DNA of 64,000 nt, taken from Scytalidium lignicola (lineage: Eukaryota; Ascomycota; Leotiomycetes). This document shows positions 1 to 12,593 of the stretch, in pieces. The stretch's first letter is position 1. Each line of letters begins with the position of its first letter. The stretch covers positions 1 through 64,000 of the forward strand of contig NCSJ02000083.1 of assembly GCA_002812745.2 (NCBI GenBank), given 5' to 3'. Below the pieces are notes generated by a model. The model did not search any database. It was given only the letters and a program-made list of their open reading frames with translations, and was not told the origin of the DNA. The position numbers and the translations under genes were made by a program.

Positions 1-2757
1 TAAATAATTATATTTATTGTTTTAATTTAAATTTAAATTTATACAGTCTGACAGTCTAACCAGACTGTAAAGCATTAAGGCTTTAAATTTCAGACTGTAC
101 AGTTTAGATACCTTATAATTTGATGTCTTATAGTTCGGTCTGGTCTTGTCTCGATGCCTTACGGTCTGGTTGCCTTACAGTCTGGTCTTGTCTGGATGCC
201 TTATGGTTCGGTCCGGACTGTAAGGCACCTAGACTGTACAGTTCGGACTGTACGGTTTTGTCTGGACTGTTCGGCTAGTTTATAACCAAAGTATTATAAA
301 ATAATTATAATAGTTGAAAATCGATTAATAACACTAATATTAAAGAATAACACTTTATATACTGAGTTTATAAAACAAGTTAACTTTGAAGGTAATTGTA
401 TTCTGAATATATCTAACTTATAAGTGATTAATTCTAAAGTACTAATTTATATCAATGTTAATTAACATATTAAATTATAAAAGATAACTTTTAAAGTTAA
501 AGAAAGAATCCTTTTTAACTTTGAAAGTAATTCAATATATTATTGTTAAATGTTAATATACTCTTATAAGCTTGTATAATTGTTATATGTTATTTTTATA
601 AAAGGAAACATTAAACTTAAAGACTTAAAAATACTTATAAGTCTTCTTAAAGCCTTAGATATTAAATTAATACTTAAAGATATTATAATTGTTAATACTA
701 AGACTTTTATAATACTAAATCTTGTTAATATAAAGACTTTTATAATGTTAAATCTTGATATAATATTTGAAGAAGTCCTTGAATTATTTATGATAAAGGA
801 AATAGAAGATAACAATAATACTTTAGATATAATTCAAGAAGTACTTGTTATTTAAACTCTTAAAGGTTATAATAAGCTTAAAGGTTTTAAAAACNAAAAA
901 ACTTGACATAATTACACTAAATATTAACCTTTTAAGTTTACAATCAACTAAAATAAGAATTATTATATTATCTTAACTATTAAATACACTTGTAAAACAC
1001 TCTTCAAGGATATTCATTATAGATAACGAAATTATAAGCTAGCTTACAAGCATTGTAATAGTTTATAAATACTGTCTTTTTACAAAGTAAGCTTTAAATA
1101 CAAGTTATGCTTTAATTGTATTTACAAATCTGTTAAAGTCAAATATAGTCAAAGAAGCTTGTAATTTAATACATTACAAAAGGTAAAATAACATTATAAA
1201 AGCTAAGTTAGCCTCTTTAATAAAGTATAGTACTTTTAAGTTATTAACTTTCTTAGAAGAGAAATATACTCTTTGTAACAAGTAGGTATTTAAGGTTAAA
1301 TATAACTTTAATTGTAAAATCAAGCATTTTAAGGTTAGATTTGTAGTTAAAGGTTATGAATAATGTTATAATATTAACTATAACCAAACTTAAGCAAGTA
1401 TAATTAAGTTTACTACTTAAAAAGCCTTATTAACTCTAATTGTTTACTTTGATTAAGAAGTTGACTAAATGGACATAGTTATAACATTCTTAAATAATAA
1501 TATAAATATTAAAATCTATATTAAACTTCTTGAAGATATTATAGTTAAAAACCTTTTAAAATTAAATGTTAAAACTAATAGTATAAACATTAAATATATA
1601 AGTTTAAAAACTATTGTTTTACAACTTTGAAAGTTACTTTATAACTTAAAACAAATGTTATGTTATTAACAACAAAAGTTTATTATAAAGTTAAAAGAGA
1701 TTGAATACTCTCTGTTAATCTCTGATTTAAGTATATTTTATAATCCTAATTTAAAAATTTATATTTGTACTTATATTGATGACTTTCTGATTATAAGCTT
1801 AAAAGGCTTTCAATTTGTAACCTTGAAGGAGAAATTATATAATCTCTTCAAAATAATTAATATAAAACTAATTATATACTTTCTAAGTGTACATATTATT
1901 CATAATCACCAAAACAAAACTATTTTTATAGTTTAAGACATGTATATTAATAAGATTCTTGAATACTTTAGTTATAACAATATGAAACCAGTTTAGTCTC
2001 TTATAAAAGCTAAGGCATTTGTAATCCTAGTCAAAAACGAAGATATTACTTTTACAGTTAATATTTAGTTGTATATAAAGGAAGTTAGTTTGCTAATGTA
2101 TTTTATAATGCAAACAAGACTTAATCTTACTTTTACAATTTTTAAGCTATTATAATTTCTGCAAAATCCTTCTATTCAACATTTAAAGATAATTAAACAC
2201 ATTTACCAGTATCTTATTCACATGTACAATTATAATATTACATTTGGTGGAGATCTTAATTATTATAGTTACAATAATACTAATTACAATAGGTATATTA
2301 AAACCTATTATTCTATTATAAGTTATATATTCTTTTTTGCCAGAGGACTTATTTCTTAGTATTGTCAACACCTTCCTTGTATTATTTTATCAACTACAAA
2401 GGTTGAATATTATACTTTATCAAAGGCTTCTTAAGAAGCTATTTGGCTATCAAGGCTCCTTATTAAGCTTCAAATAGTTATAGTTAATACTAAGATTATT
2501 ACAACCTTAAATGATGATAATCAAGGCTCTTTAACACTCGTTAAAACATTAGAACAATCAAATTATATTAAGCATATTGATATATGCTATTATTACATCC
2601 ATAAGAAGGTTTAATCTGGTGAAATTGAGCTAAACTACATACTTACCTCAATTATGGCTGCTGATAACCTTACAAAGCTACTTACAACTCAGAAATATAT
2701 TGATTTCCTTAAATTGTTGAATTTACAGTCTGTCAAGCTGAATACCATGAATTAGGT
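1..2757 (+). mobile_element. Ty1/Copia retrotransposon, 3' part of pol, RIP-degraded
   Basis: Very AT-rich DNA with no long ORF, but read across stops it keeps Copia pol order. Near 1455-1550 is a degenerate reverse-transcriptase block starting MDIVITFLN (family MDVVTAFLN). The catalytic YIDDFLI box lies at about 1772-1792. Near 2391-2460 is the RNase H signature STTKVEYYTLSKAS, a stop, then EAIWLSRLL. At about 2560-2757 the Copia C-terminus reads SNYIKHIDICYYYIHKKV through AADNLTKLLTTQKYIDFL. Several stops stand where Trp or Gln is expected, as RIP would cause. Gag, protease and integrase must lie before the window or be lost. It is non-functional. The superfamily is secure; the exact family is not. 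Confidence 0.85.
45..275. repeat. Short imperfect direct and inverted repeats around cagactgta / tacagtctg
   Basis: A GC-richer patch in AT-rich DNA. The core cagactgta and its complement recur several times. A longer unit, tctggtcttgtctSgatgcc (S is c then g), occurs twice about 43 bp apart (near 137 and 180). The patch could form hairpins. It is not part of any coding relic I can read; function unknown. Confidence 0.5.
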
Positions 2758-2845
2758 CCTTACAAGGCCATCAATTTTAGTGTTTTCACCATAGGAAACT
2801 TAGATCCACTTTACACAGCCTTCATATGTTCGTGGCATAAGGGCG

Positions 2846-3104
2846 TGTTGCAATATTTGGAGTTTACAGATGCCACTTCACAGTGTTCTTACGGTTGCTT
2901 ATGCTAGGGCTTACGGATAGGGTTTACGGTAGGCTACCACTGTAGGCAACTATAGGCACCCGTAGGATGCTTGTATGACCGTAACTGTTGACCATAACGG
3001 TTTTACAGCTGTAACTCTCTGTATATATAGAATCTGCTGTAGTTGTAGACTCCTTAAGCAATCAATACAATAGTGGTTCTGTATTCCTGCGTTTCCAGTC
3101 AACA
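2846..3104 (+). mobile_element. 3' LTR of the Copia element
   Basis: A 259-bp block starting TGTTGCAATATTTGG and ending CCAGTCAACA, so it has TGTTG/CAACA termini. It lies 88 bp after the pol stop and directly after a purine-rich tract (cataagggcg) that can serve as polypurine tract. A tatatatag box and an aatcaatacaa stretch near the end resemble LTR promoter and polyadenylation regions. It is far less AT-rich than the internal part. No second copy is in the window, so the 5' LTR is outside or missing. Confidence 0.65.
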
Positions 3105-3422
3105 TTTTAACTATATGAAAAGATCGTAAATATTCGAACCTAGTATGTTTACTCTATTAGATTTCTATCTATTGTATATATATTTCTTTAATAATTATGT
3201 CGGTACGAAAGTACACTTTATTAAAACTTTATAAAATGTCACTCAAACTGCAATAAATATGTTCAATCTAAGCTTAACAAGGATAGCAATCATTTTTGGT
3301 CAGTTCTATATAAAGCAAGAGAAATAAGCCAGAACTCGTAACTGCTTCATCTGGATATAAATGTAATTTAAAAGCAACTGTAGATTCCAATTCTAGATGG
3401 ATACGCCTCTAATTTATGCCAT
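3105..3422. other. Spacer between Copia LTR and DUF6536 gene
   Basis: AT-rich at first, then of gene-island composition. I see no gene or repeat. It holds the 3' flank of the DUF6536 gene. Confidence 0.5.
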
Positions 3423-6071
3423 TCATGCATATCTTTTAGTGAGTGATGGTTGTAACACGCCCTGAGATGTAAAAGAGCAGTGAGCACGATTGTCGTCAAA
3501 CTCAACTCTTTCCAGCAGTGCATTGTCAATGGCTTCACCCCATATCACAGGCTTAAGTGCTGCTTCTGTGTCGTCCTTTGGAGGATGACATGCAGCACTT
3601 ATAACAGCACTACAGCTCCCAGCTACGGGGATGACTGATTTGAAACGCCGCGCCATCCCCAGTATCACGAGTACTAAAAGCATGAGGCCACCTACTGCAG
3701 TAGCAAAAACGATTGCAATGGGAGAATATCCGCAGGTGCTAATCATGGCTTCGTAAGATAGTGAATAAGTATGCGACCCAACTACATTGTAGGGGATGAT
3801 AAGCACATAGTAGATGCTTTGTGAAATCAGCCAGTGCAAAATAGCGAATGTAACTAAGAGAGGAATGTTGTATCTGAATGGGATGCTAAGCCAATATGTT
3901 GATCGCTGAAGGNCGGCCGGGTTAGATACACGCAAAGCTTTTCGCTCGACCCCATAACTGCTGTATTCAGCGGCAGATAACATGATACTGAAAATTCCAT
4001 TATAGCAGAAGTATGCAACTGTGATAACTAACTGTGGAGTGTTTGCCAGGAGGATGGATCCCGTGGTCCCGAGTTGTAAGCTTCCTCCAGGCAGCGCAAT
4101 TAGCGTATTCGAGTCCACAGAGGCCCAGCCCAGATTCCACAAAGATTTCAAACTAATGCTTAAGCCTTCGTTGCTAACTGATGATAGAGCTGATATAAGG
4201 AGTGCTAGAGCACCTACAAAACAGCCTCCACATCTGTAATTATAATCAGTGACCAACTTATCATGTATCATGGTAGGGACATCACATACATTGCCATGGT
4301 TATTATCCAGCGCCACCTGCCTGCGGCCATCATCCACCTTTCTTTGCCAAGGGAAGACGCATGCTTCGAGTTCCTTTGGATTTGGTTTTCGTTTCCTATA
4401 ACCCACCTTTTCTTGCTGACATCTTGCCTTGACAACAAGCAACTTCCATCTGTGGTAGGATCCGGTCGGGTGAGAAACGATGTAATTGCATCTCCAGTGG
4501 TCAAAAGGACTTCCTTTCGATCTAAGCGTGCTATGAGGAACATGCAGATTGTTTTTATTACGCCACAACCAATGACTATCAAGGCGATTGGCGGACTAAA
4601 CATTATACGGCAGTGTTCATCGACTCGTATACTAAGGCAACCGTCCAAAGAGAAAGGAGTAACTAATGGACTCAGAGTAATGGTAAAAAGATACTCCGGT
4701 GCTGCGCATGTAGGATCTTTTTGATGAACAACAAGGTCTGCTGCCCATGTAGAATTCTGCCACAGGGCTGGATTACGCAGAGCTGTTTCTACAGCCCACG
4801 GTTGTTGGTCGATAATTTCTCCCAGAATACAGAGATCGAGAGAGGGGGAATTCTCGCAGAAGAGGTCGACATCAACAGTGAAGTTCGCACCTGAGCTGTT
4901 TGTGAAGTAATAACCTGGAGCCATAATCGGCTGGGCAGGAACTATCCAATTTGACGATGCTGCTTTTGCAGCAGATATCGTACAGTTTTCCTGACTGGGC
5001 CCAGAGCATATCCAAGAGTTGTCGGATGCAACTGCCACACCATATTTAGGAGTTGGTCCCCAAAATGGCGCGACCATAAGTATTGATTCCCCAGTCCGGG
5101 CCACGTTATCGGAAAGAACGATCACCGGGCCATGTCCAGATACAAACGCGCCAGTGTATATGTCCACACACTCTTGGGCCGTGAGGTTATCAAAGGTTGA
5201 ATTTGCTATAGCTAGGCGGTTTATAGGAGCCCCAAACTCAAGCGAAAAATTCGCGATACACGAGTCCCAAGCCGGGCTTTGAGTTGCAAAAGTCTCAGGA
5301 GAAAAGTCGAGCGGAGCCATAAAAACGCTATACTCATTTGCATCTAGTGAGGAATAGATAACAGAGTTATAGCTTTGATCCAATCTGGTCAGATATTTTT
5401 TGAACGAAAAGTAATTGTAATGGAGATATTCACATAAGATGAATAGGAAGAGAAGATATCATCAGCAGGCTCCACAGGAGTTTTTCTTTCCTACTCATGA
5501 TTCGCATGTTTCTCCAACTAGCTCCTCCGATGCTAAGCCAGGTACCCTTCTTATGAGCTTGGTCAATATCTTGTCGCGTTGGCGCATTCAAGTGTTGCAT
5601 GTAATAATTGCTAGCTGCAAGAAGGCAAGTGCTGAGGATGTTGATTATCAGATGCAGGGCAGTTGACCACCCCTTTGTTACAGAGCACTGTCCTTCATAG
5701 AGTATGGCTGATGCGAAAGTGGTATCGCTACTCTTTCGGATGCGAAATGCAGATATGGAAGCAATGATAGTTGCAAGAATATTAAGACAAACAATCGACA
5801 AGACAGCAATCAGGGCTAGTCGCAGTCCTTTACTCCGCTTCCGTGGCTTCTCGATGCCAATAGCTTCTGCTACATCTGCCTCCTCCTCAGGAACGAATCT
5901 TTCTGCCGATGGCCGTCTATTGATCTCATGGTCACTCTTCCTCGTTGAATCGAAATTCTCCAATTCTGTCCCGACGTGATGATACTGCCGAGGCTGTGAC
6001 AGTCGTACCTTCCAGGGCAGAAACCAGCGCGAAGTCATCCCCCGCCAACTTGTAGACTTCCTTTCATCCAT
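3423..6071 (-). CDS. DUF6536-family multi-pass membrane protein
   Basis: Predicted 843-residue protein from three exons: 6071-5434, 5372-4290 and 4233-3423. The introns (61 and 56 bp) have GT/AG ends, and exon lengths sum to 2532, a multiple of three. A hydrophilic N-terminus of about 80 residues is followed by hydrophobic segments near 83-108, 137-157 and 196-212. The DUF6536 signatures LYEGQCS, LSTCLLAASNYYMQ, LNAPTR and SSLPIHLIYNS then follow. After a large outer domain, further membrane segments flank the RPDPTTDG block. DUF6536 proteins are fungal integral membrane proteins with no established role. The start is the first Met upstream of the conserved domain. One ambiguous base at 3913 falls inside a codon. 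I see no disabling change, so the gene looks intact. Confidence 0.85.
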
Positions 6072-6555
6072 TTTATTGTGAGAAAATGGGACAAATATCT
6101 ACTCAGGTAGATCAGGCCAAATATATATATGTGTGTCCGGGGGGGGGGCTGTTAAGATACAAGAGTTGCCTGTGCCACATTTTGCTGTTTCATTCTTCTT
6201 GGAGCCACTGTATACGCCGCATTCATGCATATCTTTACATGATCACACTAAAAGATATACCAGACCCTTGCAATATTAGGGCATGTTCTACTCGCCGGCC
6301 TAGCATCATGAGAGATATACAAGTAGATGGGATAACAAATAGTAGATGCCGAAGAAATTTATCGCAGTATTTTAATTTTGCTACTCCGGACTCTTGAGGA
6401 GCTAGTGGATGAAATACAATATTTTACTATTTATAGAGCAGAGNAAAAAGGACATGTAAACGTCAAACTGTATATAACATACATATATAGCGAACATCGC
6501 ACATACTAGAAGATTCTCATACAGAGTTATACACCTCCAAAAAGATAATTCCAAC
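6072..6555. other. Intergenic region
   Basis: Upstream of the DUF6536 gene and of the NLR relic. It contains a run of ten or so G near 6138 and an ambiguous base at about 6444. No coding relic was recognised, so the N-terminal domain of the following NLR relic seems to be missing. Confidence 0.4.
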
Positions 6556-9500
6556 ATGATAAAGAGCTTATCCAACCCTGGACGTAACGCCGCACCAAAT
6601 ATCCAAAATCTAATTGCCGATTCCATCTCATTCCCATTCGCCATCAACCTTTTAACAACAAAAGTGGGAACTCCCGGTGCAGGCAAGACGATGTTCCTGA
6701 GTACCGTTGCTTCGAGATTTTCCCCTAAGACGAATGATAGCCCCGAATTAAAAAAGCTGGTATACTTCTTCTGTGGCAGCAATAAATTCCTCCAGGGAGG
6801 TGCTGCAACAGTCGTAAAGAGCCTCATTTTGCAAGTGCTCAAGACGCAGCCCTGGCTTCTTAGCCACCTGGAAAACCAGGCGGAGCTCATAGACCGAGAA
6901 TGCTTCGATGATGAGAACAATTTTTATGCCATGTCGATGGGTTTCTATAGTATGATAAAGGACAAAGATTTTAGTCCGATATACTTTGTAATTGATGCCA
7001 TTGACGAACTCTACATCAATGCGAACCGAGGTCCCCTTAGAGTATATTCAAATTCTTCTGAGGATGAACGAGGATTAAACAGCCTACTAGGACTGATCGC
7101 CGCCGCAACTTCTCGCGCACCTGGCTACTCTGATAGGACCAATGGCTGGTATCTCTTGATCATGACAAGATGAATGCGAAGAGCACGCTGGTGGATGCGG
7201 AACACCACCTCCAACTAGAGCTCGATTCACATCTGCAAGAATTACGGGATGTTAAGAACCAGTACATAGCCTCGGAAGTTGATGAAATCGCTCAGAAGGC
7301 ACATTATCGGGGAAGGCTTCAAGCCAACATCACAGAGAAGCTTCAGGAGATGTCTTCCGAGAACTTCCTATGGGTAGATATGGTCTGTGAGGTCATAAAG
7401 TCATCAAACACTCCTTGGAATGCTATGCACATCCTGGAAGGGTTGGGAAAAGATGTCCAGTTTATGTACCACCAAATGAAGAATGGGATTCAAAGATTTG
7501 AGCGAAATGACCCAGTCTATTGCAATTATGTTCTCTCGATAGCGGCCATTGCCTTCCGGTCTCTTCGTATTGAAGAGTTGGTAAGCATTATCGACCTACT
7601 ACCTGAGGTTGACCCAGAGATTATAATAACCCAGATGCGTTCCTCGTTCCTCGAGGTACGCGATAGTAGTGTGCATTTTAGACATCACACCGCTTAGAAA
7701 TTCTTAATGATGGATTTAAAACAAAGTCGAAAACTGTCACAGGAGACTTCTTTAATGATTCAAAGGTGCCTAAAGAATGTATTGAAGATTTCCGAATGTG
7801 TTAGTGACGATAAGTCGAGGTTGGTCAGCTATGCCACAATATTTTGGATGGCACACTTTTCCGAGTGGGGATTGGATAACTCTAACCTAGATAGAGAGGC
7901 CGAAGGGCTTAAGTTTAAAGCAATTGGTGATGCGATGGCTTCGGCCAATGAATTCCTGAGTGATTATTCGAGTTTAGTCCACTAACTAGAGATCCTGACA
8001 CAACAGGGGCTGTTGTCTGAGGCTTTGGCCCAAATGAAGATACTCAAAGCTTCTCTAACCTAAAAGGTATGTCTCTCGTGTTACTATCGCATCTTTTGAA
8101 TTTTCTCGTACATAGACATCTCATGATGTGTAAGGGGATTCGACGTCTATGACAGGATAGCTAACTATAGCGTCAAACCACAGATACAAAATTTTGATTC
8201 CAGTGGCAATAACAATAGTCCTCAGACCTGGTTAGAAGATACCCCAATCTGACCTCTCATTCGGAACATCCAAGAGGTTATATCCTTGCTCGATTTTCAC
8301 GAGTTATCGGAAAGCCCCGCGGATCTTAATCCCAAGAATAGCCTTCTGTTTTGTCCTACCGAGAACATGCTGAGAGTAAGAGAAATGCTTCTCTCAGAAG
8401 CATTTCCGTGGCTGAGCTCCACACGCATACTATCAAAGCCAAGCAAGTAATCATTAGAAGCTTCTCCGCCCATCTGCTATGAGTACAGCCATTGGGTTCG
8501 GTGCTACGCATACTCTCCGGACGGGCGATTTATCGCATCTGCCGGTGATGACCAAATGGTATGTCTGCAAGACACCGAAACAGGACTGGCACAGCACGCA
8601 TTTGACGACTTCGATCATGTTGAAGGATATGTATATCGGGTGGTATTCTCCGGTGCTAGTGCAAGGCTTGTCGCAGCCTCCAGTTCTAATAGAATCTTTA
8701 TTTGGGATATCCCAACGGCCTTGCGGCTAGAACAGCTGATGCCAAAAAAACAAGACGAGAACGAATTTGAAGAAACTCCCTCTATCGAGGATATTGCCCT
8801 TTTGGTAGCGGGAGACAAACTGGCTGTGGCTATGGGGAATGTCGTCACAGTCTGGGACATCCCATCTTACGAGATACGAGAGTTGCCAGATCAGGATGAA
8901 AATGTGCAATCTGACAACTCAGTCAAATGTGTGAGATTCTCCCCTGATAGTGGAGAGCTACTTGCTTAGACCAAAGGGAAAAACATAACTCTCTGGGATG
9001 TACCTAACTGTAAGATGCGTCACCGTCTTCAAGGGAACAAGTCTAGCATAGATGAGCTTGCATTCTCGCCAGACTCAACACTCACACTAGCCTCAGACGA
9101 TTCTACTGTTCGGATTTGGAATGTTAATACAGGTGAGCAGCTGCACGTCCTGTCCGACCATGATTCATATGTCGTCTCAGTCTCTTTCTCGCCCGACGGG
9201 ATGCTTCTTGCATCCGCATCATATGACGAGACTATCAGAATTTGGGAGTTAAGTTCACTATCGCAAAGAGACAGCGATCACACCCCTCACAAACGGGAGC
9301 TGGTATTAGAAGGACACTATAATGCCGTTGTCTCCGTCTCGTTTTCACCGCAAAGGCAGCATGTGGTGTCATCGTCGCATAATTCAACTGTTCGTATATA
9401 AGATATCGTCGACACCAGACAAGGAGATGTTACTCCATTTTATAAGACACAGATTGGTGACTCTATCGAAACGGACCCCGGAAAGAGACATACGAAACCC

Positions 9501-10544
9501 ATAAGCTTCTTGGCATTTTCCTCGGACGGAAAAATCATTGCTTCTGCCTCCTCGGACGGTCTGATTTGCCTCTGGGATGGAGATACTGGTACCTATCAGC
9601 GCTCCCTCGAGGGACCCAATAGCGTTGTCACTACCCTCTTCTTCCCACTTGACTTAAAGCTAAAGGTATTGGTATCTGCACATATGGCCAGCACCATTTG
9701 CGTCTGGAAGACGGATTCTGGAGACTTCATGAATCTCTCAGGTCACAATGACTGGGCGAGAGGTGCTGCAATTTCGCCCGACGGACGACTCGTGGCATTA
9801 GCATCTGATGACAAGACCGTCCGAATATGGGATATATCTGACTTTACCGCCGGGAAGAACAACGTCAAGGCAGATGATGAAGAGAACACCGCCAGAGTTT
9901 TTCATGGTCATAACGACTACGTGTACAGTGTCGCCTTTTCGCCTGAGGCGCAGTATCTCGCGTCTGGAGGAGATGATTATGACATTTTCATCTGGGACCT
10001 AGCCCAGGGCGACAAGGATGACAAGAATGAACCTGATAAGGTGTTACGAGACGACAGACCTCGCCAACACATCAGGGCAATCGTATTTATGCACGATGAA
10101 AAACACCTCATTTCGTCCACAGAGAATATCACAATTTGGAATTGGCAGACGGAGAACTGCCTGCAAATACTAAAGAGGGTGGGCGATGGCGATATCCACC
10201 AGTTTATGACTCTGCAAATGGATGCGCAATTTCCCAACGTGCTGCTCAACGTGTTTGGAGCATGGCCGTTAGGCATGGACACTCTGCTGAAGGAAAAAGA
10301 GTCAACACCGCTTCTACGGCCGTCTCCACCTCCATGGTGTCCATACGGTCTGAGCGACGACTGCAGATGGATCACCTACAAAAATGAGAAAGTTATCTTC
10401 CTACCGGAACAGTATGGCCCTAGCAAAGGTCTTCAGTGCCGAATCCATGGCCGTTGGACGGTAATTGGAGCTGACTCTGGCCAAGTGATGTTGTTTAAAT
10501 TTTCAGAAGATAAGCACCCGAAACCACCATTCTACCTTGGCTAA
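6556..10544 (+). pseudogene. Decayed NACHT-WD40 NLR (HET-E/NWD type)
   Basis: The first ORF (6556-7173) carries Walker A GTPGAGKT, the block LVYFFCGSN and Walker B YFVIDAIDEL. Near 7170 the frame shifts. From there to 10544 one frame gives the rest of the NACHT region (ENFLWVDMVCEVI, RSLRIEELVSIIDLL) and a divergent WD40 propeller (VRIWNVNTGE, ASASYDETIRIWEL, ASDDKTVRIWDI, SGGDDYDIFIWDL). In-frame stops stand at 7695, 7983, 8250, 8448, 8967 and 9399. Two of them (7983, 9399) are TAA where the family has Trp (HWLE, VRIWDI), which fits RIP-type G-to-A change. An intron is likely near 8067-8130. No N-terminal effector domain is visible. Such proteins are intracellular sensors in fungal incompatibility and defence. 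I call it a pseudogene; a fragment of the WD40 part could still be expressed. Confidence 0.85.
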
Positions 10545-12593
10545 AGCGGATTGATCTCTTGGTTAAGTTCGCTACTTGTTAGTGATGGGATAATATCTTT
10601 CGAAGAGGGCTTAACGTTGCAATTATTACAATTATATATAATTATCGGTGCTATGACTCTATAAATTCGTACTTCTTCAGAAATTGTCCTCTCATATTGA
10701 CTTTTCTGGTCCCTTACGCAAATCCCGATGAGAAGAAAGACATTGCTTGTCACACCGGTGATTTAAACCCCTAAAGATTTGGGTTACATCATTGGTGATG
10801 CCGAGGTCATAATGAAACGAGTTCAGATATTAAGATACACCCGGTGCCAGTAATTCAAGTTGTATTAAAGTGTCAGTTTCGACAGAAGAATAAACATCAA
10901 AAAAATGGTGGTAAGACTGGGTGGGATAAATTGCTCTTCTGGGTAGTTCTGAAATCGAGGCAGTGAGCCTAGGACCTCCGAGCTTTAATGTAAATTTAAT
11001 TATATATTATTATAACTTTTGTATTATAACTTAAAATAAATGAGCTTACTTTTATCACATGATAAAAAGGTTTTCTTGACTGTCAACCTTAAAAATGGAG
11101 CATTTTTAGGTCAGCTCACCTACAACCTGACATGATGGCACAGTGAGGAACAAGGTGATATACAATGCCTTGGCACCAAAATCGATTGTTTCTTGTAACT
11201 CTAATCAAAGTGAATATGTTTCAGATTGGTCATATAGAACTAACAAGTAATAAGGATTAGTTAGATGCATGATGTATTATTCATCTAAGCTGACAAAACC
11301 TGCCGCTTGAAGGAGGTACACGCAGCCGAGGTGTGGTTGGATCCCGGTACTTCGGCCCTGGTCCCACCCATTGCGGCGCTCCCCGCAATCTCCGGATTGC
11401 CACAATCTGGAGATCTTCTTCGGATTCTTAGGCCAATAGTTACAGTAAGATGCATAATCGGCTTCCCATTATCAATCAATGTTTTTAGTTTTGTCTTATA
11501 ACTTTTAGCGCTCTAACACTATTATAGTTAGCCTAATAACCAGCCACTAGATAAGCGAATTATTGCCTGTTATGATTATGCCTTACTGCTGCCTTGGGTA
11601 TATGGCTGAAATTGCTAACAAAGGCTTAACATTAGCCGATATCGGTGTCGTGGTTTAATTAACTGAGTTGTTGCCTAAGGAATAAAACTCTAAAACGGAC
11701 TGCTTCCTAATTGGCTCTCCGATCGTACAATTTGGAATCCTCAATTCAAGTTCACTATTCAGCTACCTTGAAATTTGTGAGACGTATTTTGCTTTCTCAT
11801 AAATGCTACAAAACACGCAAAATCTGTACTGTACCCTGTTCTGCAAACACTTAAGGATTAATTTCAAGTAGACGTGTGAGTGAGCTAACCGTATTCGGAA
11901 TAACAGGAGTAATTTTAGCTTGTGTGTGGCGGCCTGAGGAAAGATTACTGTGATCAGCGCTATGGCTCTTGCTACTGAGCAACAGAACCTCAGACTACGA
12001 CATCACTCTAAGATGCCGTGCTCTACGAATAAGATCCGATAGAATAGCTGGGTTTTCAAACTCCGCTCTCATCATTTCTGTGTTGCATCGTCACATCATG
12101 GGTTACTCGTCTTGAGATCTTTGTGGTGGGGTTTGGTCGTGGTGTCGCGTTATGGTGTCGTGTTAGGTGTCGCACCGCATAGCTTCCACCAACCCGGATT
12201 CCCCACGAAACAGCGTGTGCAGATATTCGGTGAGCATCGAAGGTATGCGATATTGCCAGAGCTTGAAAGCAGGGTTCTGTCTTGAATTGAACTCCTTGAC
12301 AAGTGCCTCTTCACATTGCTCCCTGCATCGGGGCGCCCCGCAATGATTCACACCTCTTGAATATCGATTAAATTTGTAAGTCTGCACCCTCATTCAAACC
12401 CAAGTTAATAACCAATACAGACTTCCCTCCTCTCGGAATCTTGAAGAATCCCTTTCCAGCCAACTACGGAAAAGGACGGTAATCCTTGAATGTCATATTC
12501 ACCCTTAGACTTCGACACATCTTCGAGGTGAGCTTACACATTGGTTTTCTTTTGAATCGTGCTTACTTTTAACCTTTAGCCAGAAGTATCAAG
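10545..12593. other. Intergenic region of 2 kb without a recognised gene
   Basis: Mostly ordinary composition, with an AT-rich patch at 10985-11060. The sequence near 11041-11120 has a weak inverted pair (tgagcttac / gtcagctca), too short to call a transposon end. A 76-codon ORF on the minus strand (12393-12163) has no recognisable domain. Confidence 0.4.

Noticed and set aside
580..855. 91-codon ORF in the AT-rich Copia relic
   Set aside because: Low-complexity Ile/Leu/Lys composition, overlaps an equal ORF on the other strand, no domain; a product of A+T bias.
11285..11501. Opposed ORFs and a GC-rich patch with short inverted repeats, considered as a tRNA gene
   Set aside because: No cloverleaf with conserved D and T arms can be drawn.
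12163..12393. 76-codon minus-strand ORF
   Set aside because: Composition is plausible but no domain, no neighbouring exon and no conservation evidence can be given.
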